This document shows positions 49,596-60,620 of a stretch of DNA of 64,000 nt, one piece after another. A model generated the notes under the pieces. It was not told the origin of the DNA. It searched no databases and worked only from the letters and a program-made list of their open reading frames with translations. The first letter of the stretch is position 1. Each line of letters starts with the position of its first letter. The translations under genes were made by a program, and so were the position numbers. Source of the stretch: Aselliscus stoliczkanus (taxonomy: Eukaryota; Chordata; Mammalia; Chiroptera; Hipposideridae); the NCBI GenBank assembly GCA_033961575.1, contig CM066740.1:18513501-18577500 (forward strand), written 5' to 3'.

Positions 49596-49709
49596 TTCTT
49601 TTTTTTTTTTTTTTTTGAGGGCAGTGTCACTGGCCCTCATATGTGGGACCTGAACCGGGGCTGCTTGTTTCCGAAGCCAGCGCCTAACCACCGCACCACT
49701 CGGCCGGCC
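49596..49709 (-). mobile_element. Short Rhin-1-like SINE
   Basis: Head-only copy after a long T-run, minus strand. It abuts the tail of a long copy at 49710 with no intervening bases, and no clear target duplication was found. Confidence 0.85.
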
Positions 49710-50166
49710 TTTAAAAGATTTTTATTGAGGAATTGGGGGAGGGGAACAGTGTTGGGGAATTGGGAAAGGGGAACAGACAAGTTGCTGTCCTTTTGTTCTT
49801 CAGTCTAGTTGTGGAGGACGGTGCTTCACTGGCCCATGTTGGTATCATCATTGCGCTCTTCTTGGATGAGGCGGATCTGTCGCCGGCCTCTGGACAGCCG
49901 CTCACAGTGGCTCTTGGCAGCTCACACCGGCTGCCAGCCACTCACGCTGGCTGCCGGCCACTCACTGTAGCCTATGGCAGCCCACTGCAGCAGGGGCTGC
50001 AGCTATGCCGTCCTCAGGGACTCACAGCAGCCCAGCTCCAGGTCGAGCTGTTGTTCACCATCTTAGCTGTAGAGGGCATTGTCATTGGCCCTCATATGTG
50101 GGATCCGAACTGGGGCTGTTGGCATCCCAAGCCAGCTCTTAACTAATGCGCCACTCGGCCGGCCCT
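49710..50166 (-). mobile_element. Long Rhin-1-like SINE
   Basis: Long form, minus strand, ending in CGGCCGGCCCT. The body holds two 20-bp units (49923-49942 and 49943-49962) that differ at four positions. Confidence 0.9.
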
Positions 50167-50644
50167 CCATTGGATTTTTATTGAGGTGCAGGCAGTGGTT
50201 AAAGGGAAATGGAGACCTCCAAAGCATTGCTTTGTGTTACTTGAGAAACGCCTGAAAGACCTGCTTAAATGAGAAGCAGGCAGTGACTGGACAGGACTTA
50301 ATGGTATTAGTGCAGCTTTGTTGGGACAGAACATGGCTGGATTCCAGCCAAGCGTGGTTCTGTAGACAGCTCTATCCCCTGACTGCGTTAACTTCTGGGC
50401 TTAGAAGCTGAGATGCCTGGGTTCGAGCTGTGGTTCTCCGTCATCAAAATGGAATTCTGGACATGGGAGGTGAACCTGCCTTGGGAAGGGGGGATGGATT
50501 CTCAAGCCACATGCCCTTAAAGCTCTGGTAGCATGAGAACTGGGTGGAAGTCTAGACGTCTGTGACTTTGGAAAAGATTGCATTTATTTAAGGTAGGAAA
50601 TGTCCCCCCGATGTTTTGTCATTGCCTTTTTAAGTTTGTCTTTT

Positions 50645-50956
50645 ATTGTTGAATTTTTAAAAATTGTGGTAAGGTACACATAAAATGTACCATATTAACC
50701 ACATTTAAATTGTGCAACCTCCAGAATGTTTTCACTTAACAAAACTGAAACTCGGTACCTGTTAAATACACAACTGTGCATTTCCCCTCCCCCAGCCCCT
50801 GGCACCCACCATTCTACCACTTCCTGTGTCTGAGTTGAACTACTCCTAGATGAGTCGAATCATACAATGTTTGTACTTTTGTGGCTGGCTTATTTCACTT
50901 TTCACAATGTCCTCAAGGTTCATTCATGTTGTAGCATGTGACCGGATTTCCTTTAT
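50645..50956 (-). mobile_element. Antisense L1 3'UTR fragment
   Basis: From TGGTAAGGTACACATAAAAT to GTAGCATGTGACCGGATTT, the same L1M 3'UTR region as at 63413-63655. It ends at a short SINE. Confidence 0.8.
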
Positions 50957-51056
50957 TTTTTTAGACAGCAGGGTCACTGGCCCTCATATGTGGAACCAAA
51001 CCGGGGCCGCTGGCTTCCCAGGCCAGCGCTTAACCACCGCGCCACTCGGCCGGCCC
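50957..51056 (-). mobile_element. Short Rhin-1-like SINE
   Basis: Head-only copy, minus strand, inserted in an antisense L1 3'UTR. The flanks TTCCTTTATTTTTT and CTCCTTTTTTTTTT suggest a duplication that is low in complexity. Confidence 0.85.
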
Positions 51057-51299
51057 TCCTTTTTTTTTTTTTTTTTTTTAATTAGTTGGTGCTGCTCATG
51101 AATTACTTGGGAATTTACTAAGTACCTCTAAGTGTATTCTTGGTGCCTGAGGGGGACAGATGCCAAAGAGATCCTGAGTCTGCTATGAGAGCTAACTGTC
51201 TAGTTGGGAGGTTCAGATATGCACATGAATAGCTAGTATGTAGTAGGAAAAACTTCATGTCACAAGACAGGAACAGCAAATGGGCTCAAATCTCTGTAC

Positions 51300-51401
51300 T
51301 CAAAGTGTCCTATACACTAGTCCATAGAGCTTACCCTGGAGCTTGTTAGAAATACAGACCCTCAGGCCCTATCCCTGACCCACTGACTCAGACTCTGTAC
51401 A
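51300..51401. mobile_element. hAT-like (MER5/MER20-type) fragment
   Basis: GGAGCTTGTTAGAAATACAG and GACTCAGACTCTGTACATT fit the same family. A long SINE inserted at its right side. Confidence 0.5.
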
Positions 51402-51419
51402 TTCAAAACAATTTTTTTT

Positions 51420-51861
51420 TAAAAGGTTTTATTGGGGAATTGGGGGAGGGGAACAGCGTTGGGGAATCAGGGAAGGGGAACAGACAAGTTGCTGTCTTTT
51501 TGTTCTTCAGTCTAGTTGTGGAGGACGTTGCTTCACTGGCCCATGTTGGTATCGTCATTGCGCTCTTCCCGGATGAGGTAGATCGGTCGCTGGCCTCTGG
51601 ATGGTCGCTCACCGCGGCTATTGGCAGCTCACGTTGGCTGCCAGCCACTCATGCTGGCTGCCGGCCACTCACTGTAGCCTATGGCAGCCCACTGCAGCAG
51701 GGGCTGCAGCCCACACCATCGCCGGGGCTCGCACAGTCCAGCTCCAGGTGGAGCTGTTGTTAGCTGTAGAGGGCAGTGTCACTGGCCCTCATATGTGGGA
51801 TCCGAACTGGGGCTGCAGGCATCCCAAACCAGCTCTTAACCAATGCGCCACTCGGCTGGCC
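51420..51861 (-). mobile_element. Long Rhin-1-like SINE
   Basis: Long form, minus strand, flanked by TTCAAAACAATTTTTTT (from 51402) and TTCAGAACAATTTTTTT (51862-51878). Confidence 0.92.
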
Positions 51862-51962
51862 TTCAGAACAATTTTTTTAATTGAGGTATAATTGACCTAT
51901 AACATTATATTAGTTTCTGGTATATGAGGTCTGACAATTAAGTTCGAGAACTTGTTGAAAGG

Positions 51963-52587
51963 ATGTTGCTAACCTTTTTTGATATTAGAGGGATTATTCA
52001 TTGTGAATTTGTACCAACTGGGCAAACAGTTAACCAAGTTTACTATTTGGAAGTGCTGAAAAGGCCGTGTGAAAAAGTTAGACGACCTGAACTTTTCGCC
52101 AAGAATCCATGGCTCTTGCATCACGACAATGCACCAGCTCACACGGCACTGTCTGTGAGGGAGTTTTTAGCCAGTAAACAGATAACTGTATTGGAACACC
52201 CTCCCTACTCACCTGATCTGGCCCCTAGTGACTTCTTGCTTTCTTTTTATTTTTGTTAATTTTTTTTTTTTTTTTTGAGGGCAGTGTCACTGGCCCTCGT
52301 ATGTGGACCGAACCAGGGCCACTGGCTTCCCAAGCCAGCGCTTAACCACCATGCCACTCGGCCGGCCCCCTAGTGACTTCTTTCTTTACCCGAAGATAAA
52401 CAAAATATTGAAAGGAAGACATTTTGATGACATTCAGGACATCAGGGGTAATATGACAACAGGTGTGATGGCCAGTCTAGAAAAAGAGTTGCAAAATTGC
52501 TTTGTAGGGTGGACTAGGTGCTGGTGTCAGTGCATAGCTTCCCAAGGGGGGTACTTCGAAGGTGACCATAGTGATATTCAGCAATGA
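51963..52587 (+). pseudogene. Mariner transposase C-terminal fragment, SINE-split
   Basis: The frame at 51963-52240 encodes the C-terminal catalytic half of a mariner transposase. HHDN has its aspartate at 52125 and PSD has its aspartate at 52230, with 34 residues between them as in the D34D signature. YSPDLAPSD is intact. The DNA-binding domain and the first catalytic aspartate (TGDE-type motif) are deleted. A SINE interrupts the frame, which resumes about 52370-52587 (from LYPKINKI). The product cannot be active. Confidence 0.9.
52243..52366 (-). mobile_element. Short Rhin-1-like SINE inside mariner
   Basis: Head-only copy, minus strand, flanked by CCCTAGTGACTTCTT (about 52223 and 52368 onward). 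The duplicated bases are transposase codons, so the SINE interrupts the mariner reading frame just after its PSD motif. Confidence 0.93.
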
Positions 52588-53368
52588 GGTATGCAGCACT
52601 TTCTCTAGGAGGAGTTCGCGAACTTAATTGTCAGACCTTGTACAATGTAATTTTTTGATATATGTCGGATTTCCCTTTCAAGTGTGAATAATATTCCATT
52701 GCATGTGTATGTGACATTGGGTTAAACCATTCATCCGTAGTGGACAGTTGCGTTGCTTCCACTTTGTGGCTTTTGTGAATAGTACTGCTATGAACAGGGA
52801 AGGACTATTTTAACACACTGTTGTCCCGTACTCTGTGTATTATTACCAGACAGTGGGTGATGTACTGTTGGTAATATTTGAGATTTGGGCATTTAAAATC
52901 TCCTTGGTGTTCTACAAAGCACCATAACTCTGCTGTGTGCTTTTTTTGAGTGGATTTCAGATCCAGCCTGTAGATGTTTGGTCCTTAGATTAGAAACTGA
53001 CATTTTAAAACTGGGCGATTTCTTACCAAGACTCAGTCAGATTCCTGGCTTCTCTGGGAAGGTTGAAGGTCAGGCACACTGGACCACCCCTCTCCCCCTC
53101 CCCACTCCTGCGATGTGGTCTGCTGGAGTGGAGGCCTGGCTGTCCTACCGTGAGCTGCTTCCATCGTGACCCGCCTGCTTGGCCCCCGGTCCTGTTGAGT
53201 TTGCACTCTTTGTTCCTGAGATGAGCTCTAATGTAATTTGTAGGGCTTATGAGTGAAATCTGTAGTCCTTTCCGAAAGAGGAGCTGTGATTGTTAACTAC
53301 TGTGTGTGTAGATACCCCGCATTCTGGGTGAAAACCTTTAATTCCGCTTGAATAGGAGTGCACCTTTT

Positions 53369-53837
53369 TTGTTGTTGTTGTTATTTTTTGGTTTAAAGAT
53401 TTTATTGGGGAATTGGGGAGGGGAACAGCATTGAGGAACCGGGGAAGGAGAACAGACAAGTTGCTGTCCTTTTGTTCTTCAGTATAGTTGTGGAGGACAT
53501 TGCTTCACTGGCCCATGTTGGTATCATTGCTCCCTTCTTGGGTGAGGCACATCCATCGCCGGCCTCTGGACGGCCGCTCACAGCGACTGTTGGCAGCTCA
53601 CACTGGCTGCCAGCCCCTCATGCTGGCTGCTGGCCACTCACTGTAGCCTATGGCAGCCCACTGCAGCAGGGGCTGCAGCTATGCCGTCTGGGGGACTCAC
53701 AGCAGCCCAGCTCCAGGTGGAGCTGTTGTTCACCATCTTAGCTGTAAAGGGCAGTGTCACTGGCTCTCATATGTGGGATTCGAACTGGAGCCGCTGGCAT
53801 CCCAAGCCAGCATTTAAACAACGTGACTCGGCCGGCC
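53369..53837 (-). mobile_element. Long Rhin-1-like SINE
   Basis: Long form, minus strand, flanked by TAGGAGTGCACCTTTT (53353-53368 and 53838-53853). The head has a small deletion beside its 5' end. Confidence 0.92.
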
Positions 53838-53853
53838 TAGGAGTGCACCTTTT

Positions 53854-56574
53854 GACCCAGTGTACCTTTCCTAGCAAAGTCCACTTTCTCTAGGAAAATG
53901 TGAGGTCAGATGCATGCAGATCCCTCCAGCAAGAACTTACTGGCGAGCTGCTTTCAGCCAGGCCCTGTGTCAGGTGCTGGGACGCCTCCCTTGAGACTGT
54001 GTCCTTGGTGGCGAGTTGAGTCCTGCTCCGCCACTGGACCTTTGATGATAATCATTCACATTGTTATCCCAACAGGGACCACGAACAAATATAAACAATG
54101 TCCATGATAGGAATCAAATAAATGTGTGTATTTTTTAAAAGTTAAGGATAATAAAAGTCTTTACACGTTCAGAAGGGAATTTTGTTGATTTCTGTTTGGT
54201 GAGCTAGACTGCGGTTATCCTAATGTTGTGCATGTTTGACTGTTAAAATATAACCCACTGGTTGGGAATTTTTTTGTGTTTTCTTTTCACTTACGTGCTT
54301 TCATTCTTTTTGTGTAGGAGTCTTACGGTTCACATTATAATCAAATAGAACATAAGCTTTGTGGAAAAACTACACAGCTACCCAGTGGATCGCTGCTGAA
54401 TTGAACAGGGCAATGACAAATCCTTGGGCCTATTGTATGATAATATATTGTTGTGTATAACGTATAATATATATTGTTGAACTGGTCATACATTAGAAGA
54501 GTGTACGAATGTATCTTCTATCCAGTCCCTCGCATGCAAATCTTGCCTTCTTTGTCGCATCTGTTAAATAGTTTGTTGCATTGAAGACACTTGAATATTT
54601 TATGGAGATGTCTGCTAGTGACCTGGGCTTGTGATTGTCTGAAAATCTTCTCTCAATGCCTTTTGTAGTTAGGCAGCAAGAAACAGGGCCCTGCGCGCCC
54701 CAGGAATGTGGAGTGGTTTGTGCTTTCTTGAAAGTGTATTCTTCTGTTCCTGATCAGTTATTACCGCCCTGCTGAGGGCACCTCTGGAGCAGATGCAGAA
54801 GTCATAGATGAAGGAAGAACTGGGTGGACACAGGCTTTGCCACAGTGGCAGGCTGTGACAGTAACCGCGGGGCTTGTGTGGGGCCACTGGAGGCATTTGT
54901 TCGTATCGCCAGCCTCTATTCCTTGTATGTGCTTCTGTGAAATCATTACTTTGGGTGCCCCTCCTTCATTAATCCTTTATGTTAAAACAGGCTTCTGGGC
55001 CAGCCATGCTTTTTGATTCAGAGAATGGCAATAAGTCAGAAAGAAGGAGACAAACCCGCTCACTGGTCCCTCTTTCAGTGCCACTTTAGGGACTGAATTC
55101 AGTGGCCATTATGCAAAGTCTGATATACTTACACTTTCAGAAGTCTTATCTATGTTTCTCCAGTACGAGTGTTTTCTCAGAGTATTGGATCTGATGGCTT
55201 CAAAAAAAAAAAAAAAGTATCTCACAACAAAAGGTGTCTTTGAAAAGACAAGGGGCCAAATACTTACATTAAACTTACCTCCTTATGAAAACTTTTACTT
55301 TTTCTACTAAGAACCATCCCAGAGGCTTTGTTTAGGAATGTCTTCGTAGTATAAGTGTGGCAGGTTTTCTTCTATTGTTAGTGGGACTCCCATTCTGTGT
55401 CTACTCATTTATCCCTTGAGGTGAGTTCGTTCGATGGTGGGAACACGTTTGTATTAAACTTCTGACATCCTTAAACTTGTATTCAGTTTCTGAATTTATG
55501 TTCTCTAAAAACCAATTGTGAAGCTTCCATTGATTGAACACTTTCTAACCATGTTGTTAAACAAGAAGCATGTACGATAAAGCAAAACAAAACAAAAAAT
55601 CTAACTAGATTAGGAATTAGTAATTTCTCAAATGAACCTGACTGTAAAATTAAGTCAATGCACAGACAAAAAGACTTGAAAGACTTCCAGTAATTAACTT
55701 TTTATATGCTAGAGCAGCGGACCAGTTGTGGTTCGGGGAACCCTAAGATCCTTTCAGAGTTCCACAGGGACAGTTATTGTCATATTGTCATAAGACATTG
55801 TTTGCCTTTTTCTGCTGTGTTGGTATTTGCACTGATTGTTTCACATAAGAATGTCTTGTAGCAGTGAAAATTACTTTATCAAAATCTCAACCCTGGAGGG
55901 CATCTCTTTAAAATATTGCATGATGAAATAGGAGGTACATGGAAAGTTCTTTTCATCCCCAAGTATGGTGTTTGTCTGGTTATCCTAGAGAAACAAAATC
56001 TAGTATACTCGTATAGTGGGCATGTGTTCCAAGGATAGAAAGAACCACAAAGAAATCTTGGACTTGATTGTTGTTGGCAGTGGTGTAAGTTTGAAATTAT
56101 TTTGTATGTGTTGTAGATAGAGCAAATGGGTAAGTTTATGAGAAATACTGGGCATCGGGTTTTCATTGTGAGGCAAGGGAGATACTGTGGGATTGAGGTT
56201 GGTGAGGAAGAATCTACCATGTTGGATTTGAATTCATGGTGTCACTGTGAACTTGTGATTTAAGATATTTAAAATATCCTTGCCCTGCCCAGTCAAAGAG
56301 CCTAGAAGCAATGAGCACACCTAGCAAGGAGCACACCGAGATCTCAGATCCAGATTTCTAAATGCCCGGGCTCTTGGAGAAAAGGCTGATTTGAGGTCTG
56401 GGGCAGGTCAAGTACAACACTAGCTCAGCACGTTGGTTGTGCCAGAAAACGAGCAGTCGCTCAAAGATTATGAAGGTTGTGTCACAAGGACGTGGAAGCT
56501 GGCTTGAAGGAGCTCCTAATAGCCACATTTGGGACAATTACAGCATCAGAAAGAATGACAGTAATGAGTTACAA
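53854..56574. other. Intron 1, mostly unassigned
   Basis: About 2.7 kb without young insertions; an octamer ATGCAAAT is at 54534-54541. No coding exon seen. Confidence 0.4.
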
Positions 56575-57260
56575 CACACTGAATAATAATAATAATTAAA
56601 AATACAAACAAACATGGATCTACATGGGAAGGAAAGAGGAGAAAGAGAGAGGAAAGGAGAGAAAGAGATTATCATATTTCAGAAGAATGCCAGCTAAACT
56701 ATCAAGCAGGGATAGAAACTGACAATCACCATTTTGCAACCTCTAATGTAATTGATTCAGGCCAGAGTTATCAATAGGTACTGAAACTATTGAGTGAAAT
56801 GTCATCAGGGAGAAGGATATTCACAGGATCCCAAATATCACCCTAATTATTGCTTACGAAATACAGAAGAGGAGAGTTGTTTTTGCTATGGAAAAATCTG
56901 GCAGTTCTCACCTTTGTTGATCAGAAGCATCACCACTAAAAGAGAGACAGGCAGACATTATGTGCCTTCTGAAGGAAGAACACACACACCTGGGAAGTAG
57001 TCTTGCCAGAAAGAAGCACACTTGACTGAGCAAACCTCTAGATTCAACTCCCAAGTGACAGGAAATCCACAGGGACAGAAGAGTCTGCGAGGTACCATCT
57101 TGGGGGTGCAAAACAAACAAAACTTCCGAACTCCAGACTCAGGCAAATGCTATAGTCAGATGACCCGTTTTTTTTCAAAAATAAATTGTAAGAAAAATAA
57201 AGGAGACTTTAGAGACCTATTGACCAATGTATGGACCTCATTTGGATCATGATACAAATA
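56575..57260. other. Unassigned retroelement-like stretch
   Basis: Starts with an AAT-repeat and GA-rich tract. Part (about 57.2 kb, and again at 57.75-58.0 and 58.24-58.44 kb) resembles the 3' regions of an old mammalian interspersed element: GGACCTCATTTGGATCATGA, TTCATTATACTATTGCATC, TAGGTGTGACAGTGG. I cannot name the family. The open frame 56794-57000 is not a recognised gene. Confidence 0.45.
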
Positions 57261-57287
57261 AACTGTGAGTTAAAAAAAAATAAGTTA

Positions 57288-57735
57288 GGGCCGGCCGAGT
57301 GGTGCACTGGTTAAGAGCTGGTTTTGGGATGCCAGCAGCCCCGGTTTGGATCCCACATATGAGGGCCAGTGACACTGCCCTCTCCAGCTAACAACAGCTC
57401 CACCTGGAGCTGGGCTGTGCGAGCCCCGGCGACGGTGTAGGCTGCAGCCCTTGCTGCAGTGGGCTGCCATAGGCTACAGTGAGTGGCCGGCAGCCAGCGT
57501 GAGCGGCCAGCAGCCAGTGTGAGATGCCAATAGCCATGGTGAGCGACCATCCAGAGGCCTGCGACGGATCTGCCTCATCCGGGAAGAGCGCAATGATAAT
57601 ACCAACATGGGCCAGTGAAGCAACGTCCTCCACAACTAGACTGAAGAACAAAAAGACAGCAACTTGTCTGTTCCCCTTCCCTGATTCCCCAATACTGTTC
57701 CCCTCCCCCAAGTCCCCAATGAAATCTTAAAAAAT
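57288..57735 (+). mobile_element. Long Rhin-1-like SINE, sense copy
   Basis: Long form in the gene's sense direction, flanked by AAAATAAGTTA (57277-57287 and 57736-57746). Its tail signal is AATGAA instead of AATAAA, so the polyadenylation signal is lost. Confidence 0.92.
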
Positions 57736-57746
57736 AAAATAAGTTA

Positions 57747-59249
57747 ATAGAATTGTGAACAAAGACTGTATATTTGCTGCTGCTACAGGGTGAAATGATA
57801 CTGTGTCTACAATTGCTTTAAAATAATTTGGCAGGAGGGCAGTGGGGTAGGGATAAAGATGAAACATGATTAGCCATGGACAGATATTTGCTTTGGGGGT
57901 CCACATGTGTTCATTATACTATTGCATCTACTTATGAATGTTTGAAAGTTTTTATAATTACATTTTAAGAACCACCACTAATCGGGAGTAGGTAGCCTGA
58001 TATTTTATGCCTCCTTATGCAATACATTTGAGAAGCATATGTCATCTGCATGGAATTATTGCCCAAAATATTTAATTTGAAATCCATCAGGAATCAATCA
58101 GAAAAGCTCAGAATGTACAACATTCTACAAGCTAGTTGTCTTGAGCTATCTACGAAATGTTAGTGTTATGAAAAGCAGCAAAAAACAATCATATAATGCA
58201 TGATCCTTGCTCAAGAAAGTTAGGAAAGACATTTTGGAGACAGTTGCAGACCTTTAAATAGGGCCTCCTGATAAATGATATTACTGAATTAATGTTAACT
58301 GTTTTAGGTGTGACAGTGGTTTTGTGGGTCTGTGGGAGAATGTCCTTCTTGGGAGATGTGTGAATTATTTTAGGGTTAATTGGAGATGTCTGCAAATTAT
58401 TTTAAATATAATGTGGATTAGGTTGGTTCATATTAAATCACTGCTGTCCTAGGTCAAAAAGGGTCAAATATTAACAAATGCCTATGGTTCAACCTAATAT
58501 TTGTTGAAAGAGAAAGAAAGCCACTGTGACGAATGGGATTTCCAGGTGAAGAATATGTAAATGTTTGTACTATTCTTTCACCTCTCTATGTGTTTGAACT
58601 TTTTCAAAAGAATGAGTTGGGGAAAACTAGGTAGTCAGCATACAAAAATGAACTCTCCCCAGATACAAGTTAAGTGTACTGATGACATTCTGGGAATATC
58701 TGCCTCTTATAATAGTGTGTAAACTCTCTTGGAATTCTAAAGCTACTATAATTGATTCAGAATATAGAAAAGAAGGTAGCTGCTTATTTTATTGTATGAA
58801 TTTTCGTATCTCTGAATCAGCACATGACAAAGGACAGAAAAATAAAGAACTCTAGGTAGGAATTAAGAAAAGAGCATAGTAATATCCTATGGAATTTTTT
58901 TTACATGGATGACATTTAAAGACAGATCCACTGTAGGAGAAGAACAGAGATCATCGTTTACTGAGAAACTGATACCTCGTTTCTCATTTTTGGTCAAGAG
59001 ATAAAAAATGGCTTCTTCTTAGGCGTGACTTTGATATTCTCTATAAGATAGGAAATATCCTGGAATTTGAAGAAGAAAAGTCTTAACCCATCCCCTTGAA
59101 GCACATTTTGCCCCAGGGTTGTCTTCTGGGCAGCCAGCGCAGATTAATCAAGTTACGAGATGGTAATTTGTACTCCTTTCTAGAAAATTTCCCTAAGTGA
59201 TTTTCACAACGCCCGGTTTTATCCTTCTTCTGTTTTGAATCCAAAACAG
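57747..59249. other. Intron 1 distal end
   Basis: Partly old retroelement-like sequence (57.75-58.44 kb), then apparently unique DNA up to the exon 2 acceptor. Confidence 0.4.
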
Positions 59250-59390
59250 ATACCTAAAGAGGTGGCTGACATCTTTAACGCCCCCAGTGATGATGAAGAG
59301 TTTGTCGGTTTCCGAGATGATGTTCCCATGGAAACCCTCTCATCAGAGGAGAGCTGCAATAGTTTTGACTCGCTGGAGTCAGGGAAACAG
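59250..59390 (+). CDS. CDCA7L: CDCA7L exon 2, first LEDGF-binding motif
   Basis: The exon has 141 nt or 47 codons, phase 0 at both ends, between acceptor CCAAAACAG and donor GTATGG. It begins IPKEVADIF and ends SLESGKQ. Residues DDEEFVGF (about residues 22-29 of the protein) fit the E/D-x-E-x-F-x-G-F motif that JPO2 and other LEDGF/p75 partners use to dock on the integrase-binding domain. Acidic and serine residues around it (PSDDEE, SSEES) look like CK2 substrates, which is inference. The match to the human protein I recall is nearly complete over the exon. The overlapping minus-strand open frame is a shadow. Confidence 0.95.
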
Positions 59391-60169
59391 GTATGGATGC
59401 TTCCTTTCCAGGCAGGCATGTTCGTCTGGAAGCCTGGGTCCTGGTTCAGATATTCTTTGATTTCAAAACGCCCTGGGATGGGTGATACCTGTTCATTGTC
59501 AAGCACTTTTATTTTTTTGTAAGCATTTTGCCTTCATGTTTTAAGAAACTGGAGAGAGTACCCAGCTCATGTGTGCTGTTTTAAAATCCTTTCTTATGTA
59601 CAGTAATTGATTTTATTTTATTGTTTTTATGTAAAGGGGACCTCACATGATCAAATCCATTTACAGTGCTCCCTTGAGGCTGCTGCCTGTGGCGAGGCTG
59701 TATTCAGGCTCCCACACAGCTGGCCGGAGGGCTGTACCACACAGCGGTGGCCCACACCGCATGACGCAGTGCAGAAATGCGTGGTTACCACGAGAGGTTT
59801 GCGTCTCTGCTCCTGCAGCCTGGGCCTGTCAGAAACTCCCTCTTAGAATGTGTGTGGGGGGAGGGAGCATTTCTGTTTCTTTAATTACTTTGATCTGTGG
59901 CTAACACAAGTTACAGTTGTCTGAGAGTTCGATTCCTGGAGGTTTGTTATTGTGCCTTAGCAATAGCACGGCCAACCAAAATATTGAGCCTTCCTTAGCA
60001 GTTTTCTCCTAAGTTCATTGTGGCACTCAAAAATTCCTCCTTCTCCCTCGAGCATGGCCTCTCTTGAAAGGCTGTAAATGAAAACCGCCTTACTTCCACT
60101 GGCCAAGTGCAGGAAGGGAAGCAGTTGATTACCTCTAAGTGCCGCGCCATTCCTCAACTGGCCTCAGGT

Positions 60170-60620
60170 GGGAGCTGTTTGTCCCCGGGTTGCAGGAGCC
60201 TTCTGGTCCTCACCTTACTTGATGTCTCCACAGCATTTGACCTTGCCAGCCACCTGCCTCGACTCCCCTTGGCGTCTTCCTCTCAGTTACCCGTTTGTTC
60301 TCTTGTTGTCATCTCTTCTGTTTCCTGGCCCCATAAGAATGTTCCCCAAGATTTTTGTCTTCAGACTTTTTCACTTGCTGTTCTCAGTGGTCGGCCAGGT
60401 TTGAGATGTTACCTCCACATTCTTTAAGGCATGCTTCTCTCCCCAGCCCCAGGCCTATTTCTGACAGCCAGGTGGACTGATCCTGATGATTCATGGGACA
60501 TCTCAACTCACCCTTCTCCCTCCCCTGTTGGTCTGTCTGGCTTCCCGATCCTTATTTCCATCTTGGGTGTTCTTGACCCCTCCTTCTCCCATCTCCCGGA
60601 CTCCCTTCCAGGAGCAGCTG
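60170..60620 (+). mobile_element. L2 reverse-transcriptase relic
   Basis: Translation around 60205-60245 gives LTLLDVSTAFDLASHL, resembling the DLSAAFDTVDH block of L2-clade reverse transcriptase. Stops and shifts abound. Confidence 0.7.

Larger units (their letters stand above)
51925..52640 (+). mobile_element. Deleted mariner DNA transposon
   Basis: The ends are inverted repeats: GGTCTGACAATTAAGTTCG at the left and its complement at 52615-52638. The element is flanked by TA dinucleotides. Without the nested SINE it is roughly 575 bp, less than half a usual mariner of about 1.3 kb. Confidence 0.93.
51879..52870 (-). mobile_element. Antisense L1 3'UTR split by mariner
   Basis: The left piece 51879-51924 (AATTGAGGTATAATTGACC) and the right piece 52643-52870 (AATAATATTCCATTGCATG) are L1 3'UTR complements. 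The mariner inserted at TA between them. Confidence 0.78.
29912..59249 (+). other. CDCA7L: CDCA7L intron 1 (29.3 kb)
   Basis: The intron runs from the donor GTGAGG at 29912 to the acceptor AAAACAG ending at 59249. It holds most of the repeats in the right half of the window. About 12 of 16 SINEs and every L1 fragment recognised in it lie antisense to the gene. No additional coding exon was recognised inside it. Confidence 0.8.

Noticed and set aside
49923..49970. CRISPR-like direct repeats
   Set aside because: Two adjacent 20-bp units without spacers, repeated in every long SINE. This is SINE body structure in a mammalian genome.
51963..52259. Functional transposase gene
   Set aside because: Only the C-terminal catalytic part is present; the DNA-binding domain and first catalytic aspartate are missing and a SINE breaks the frame.
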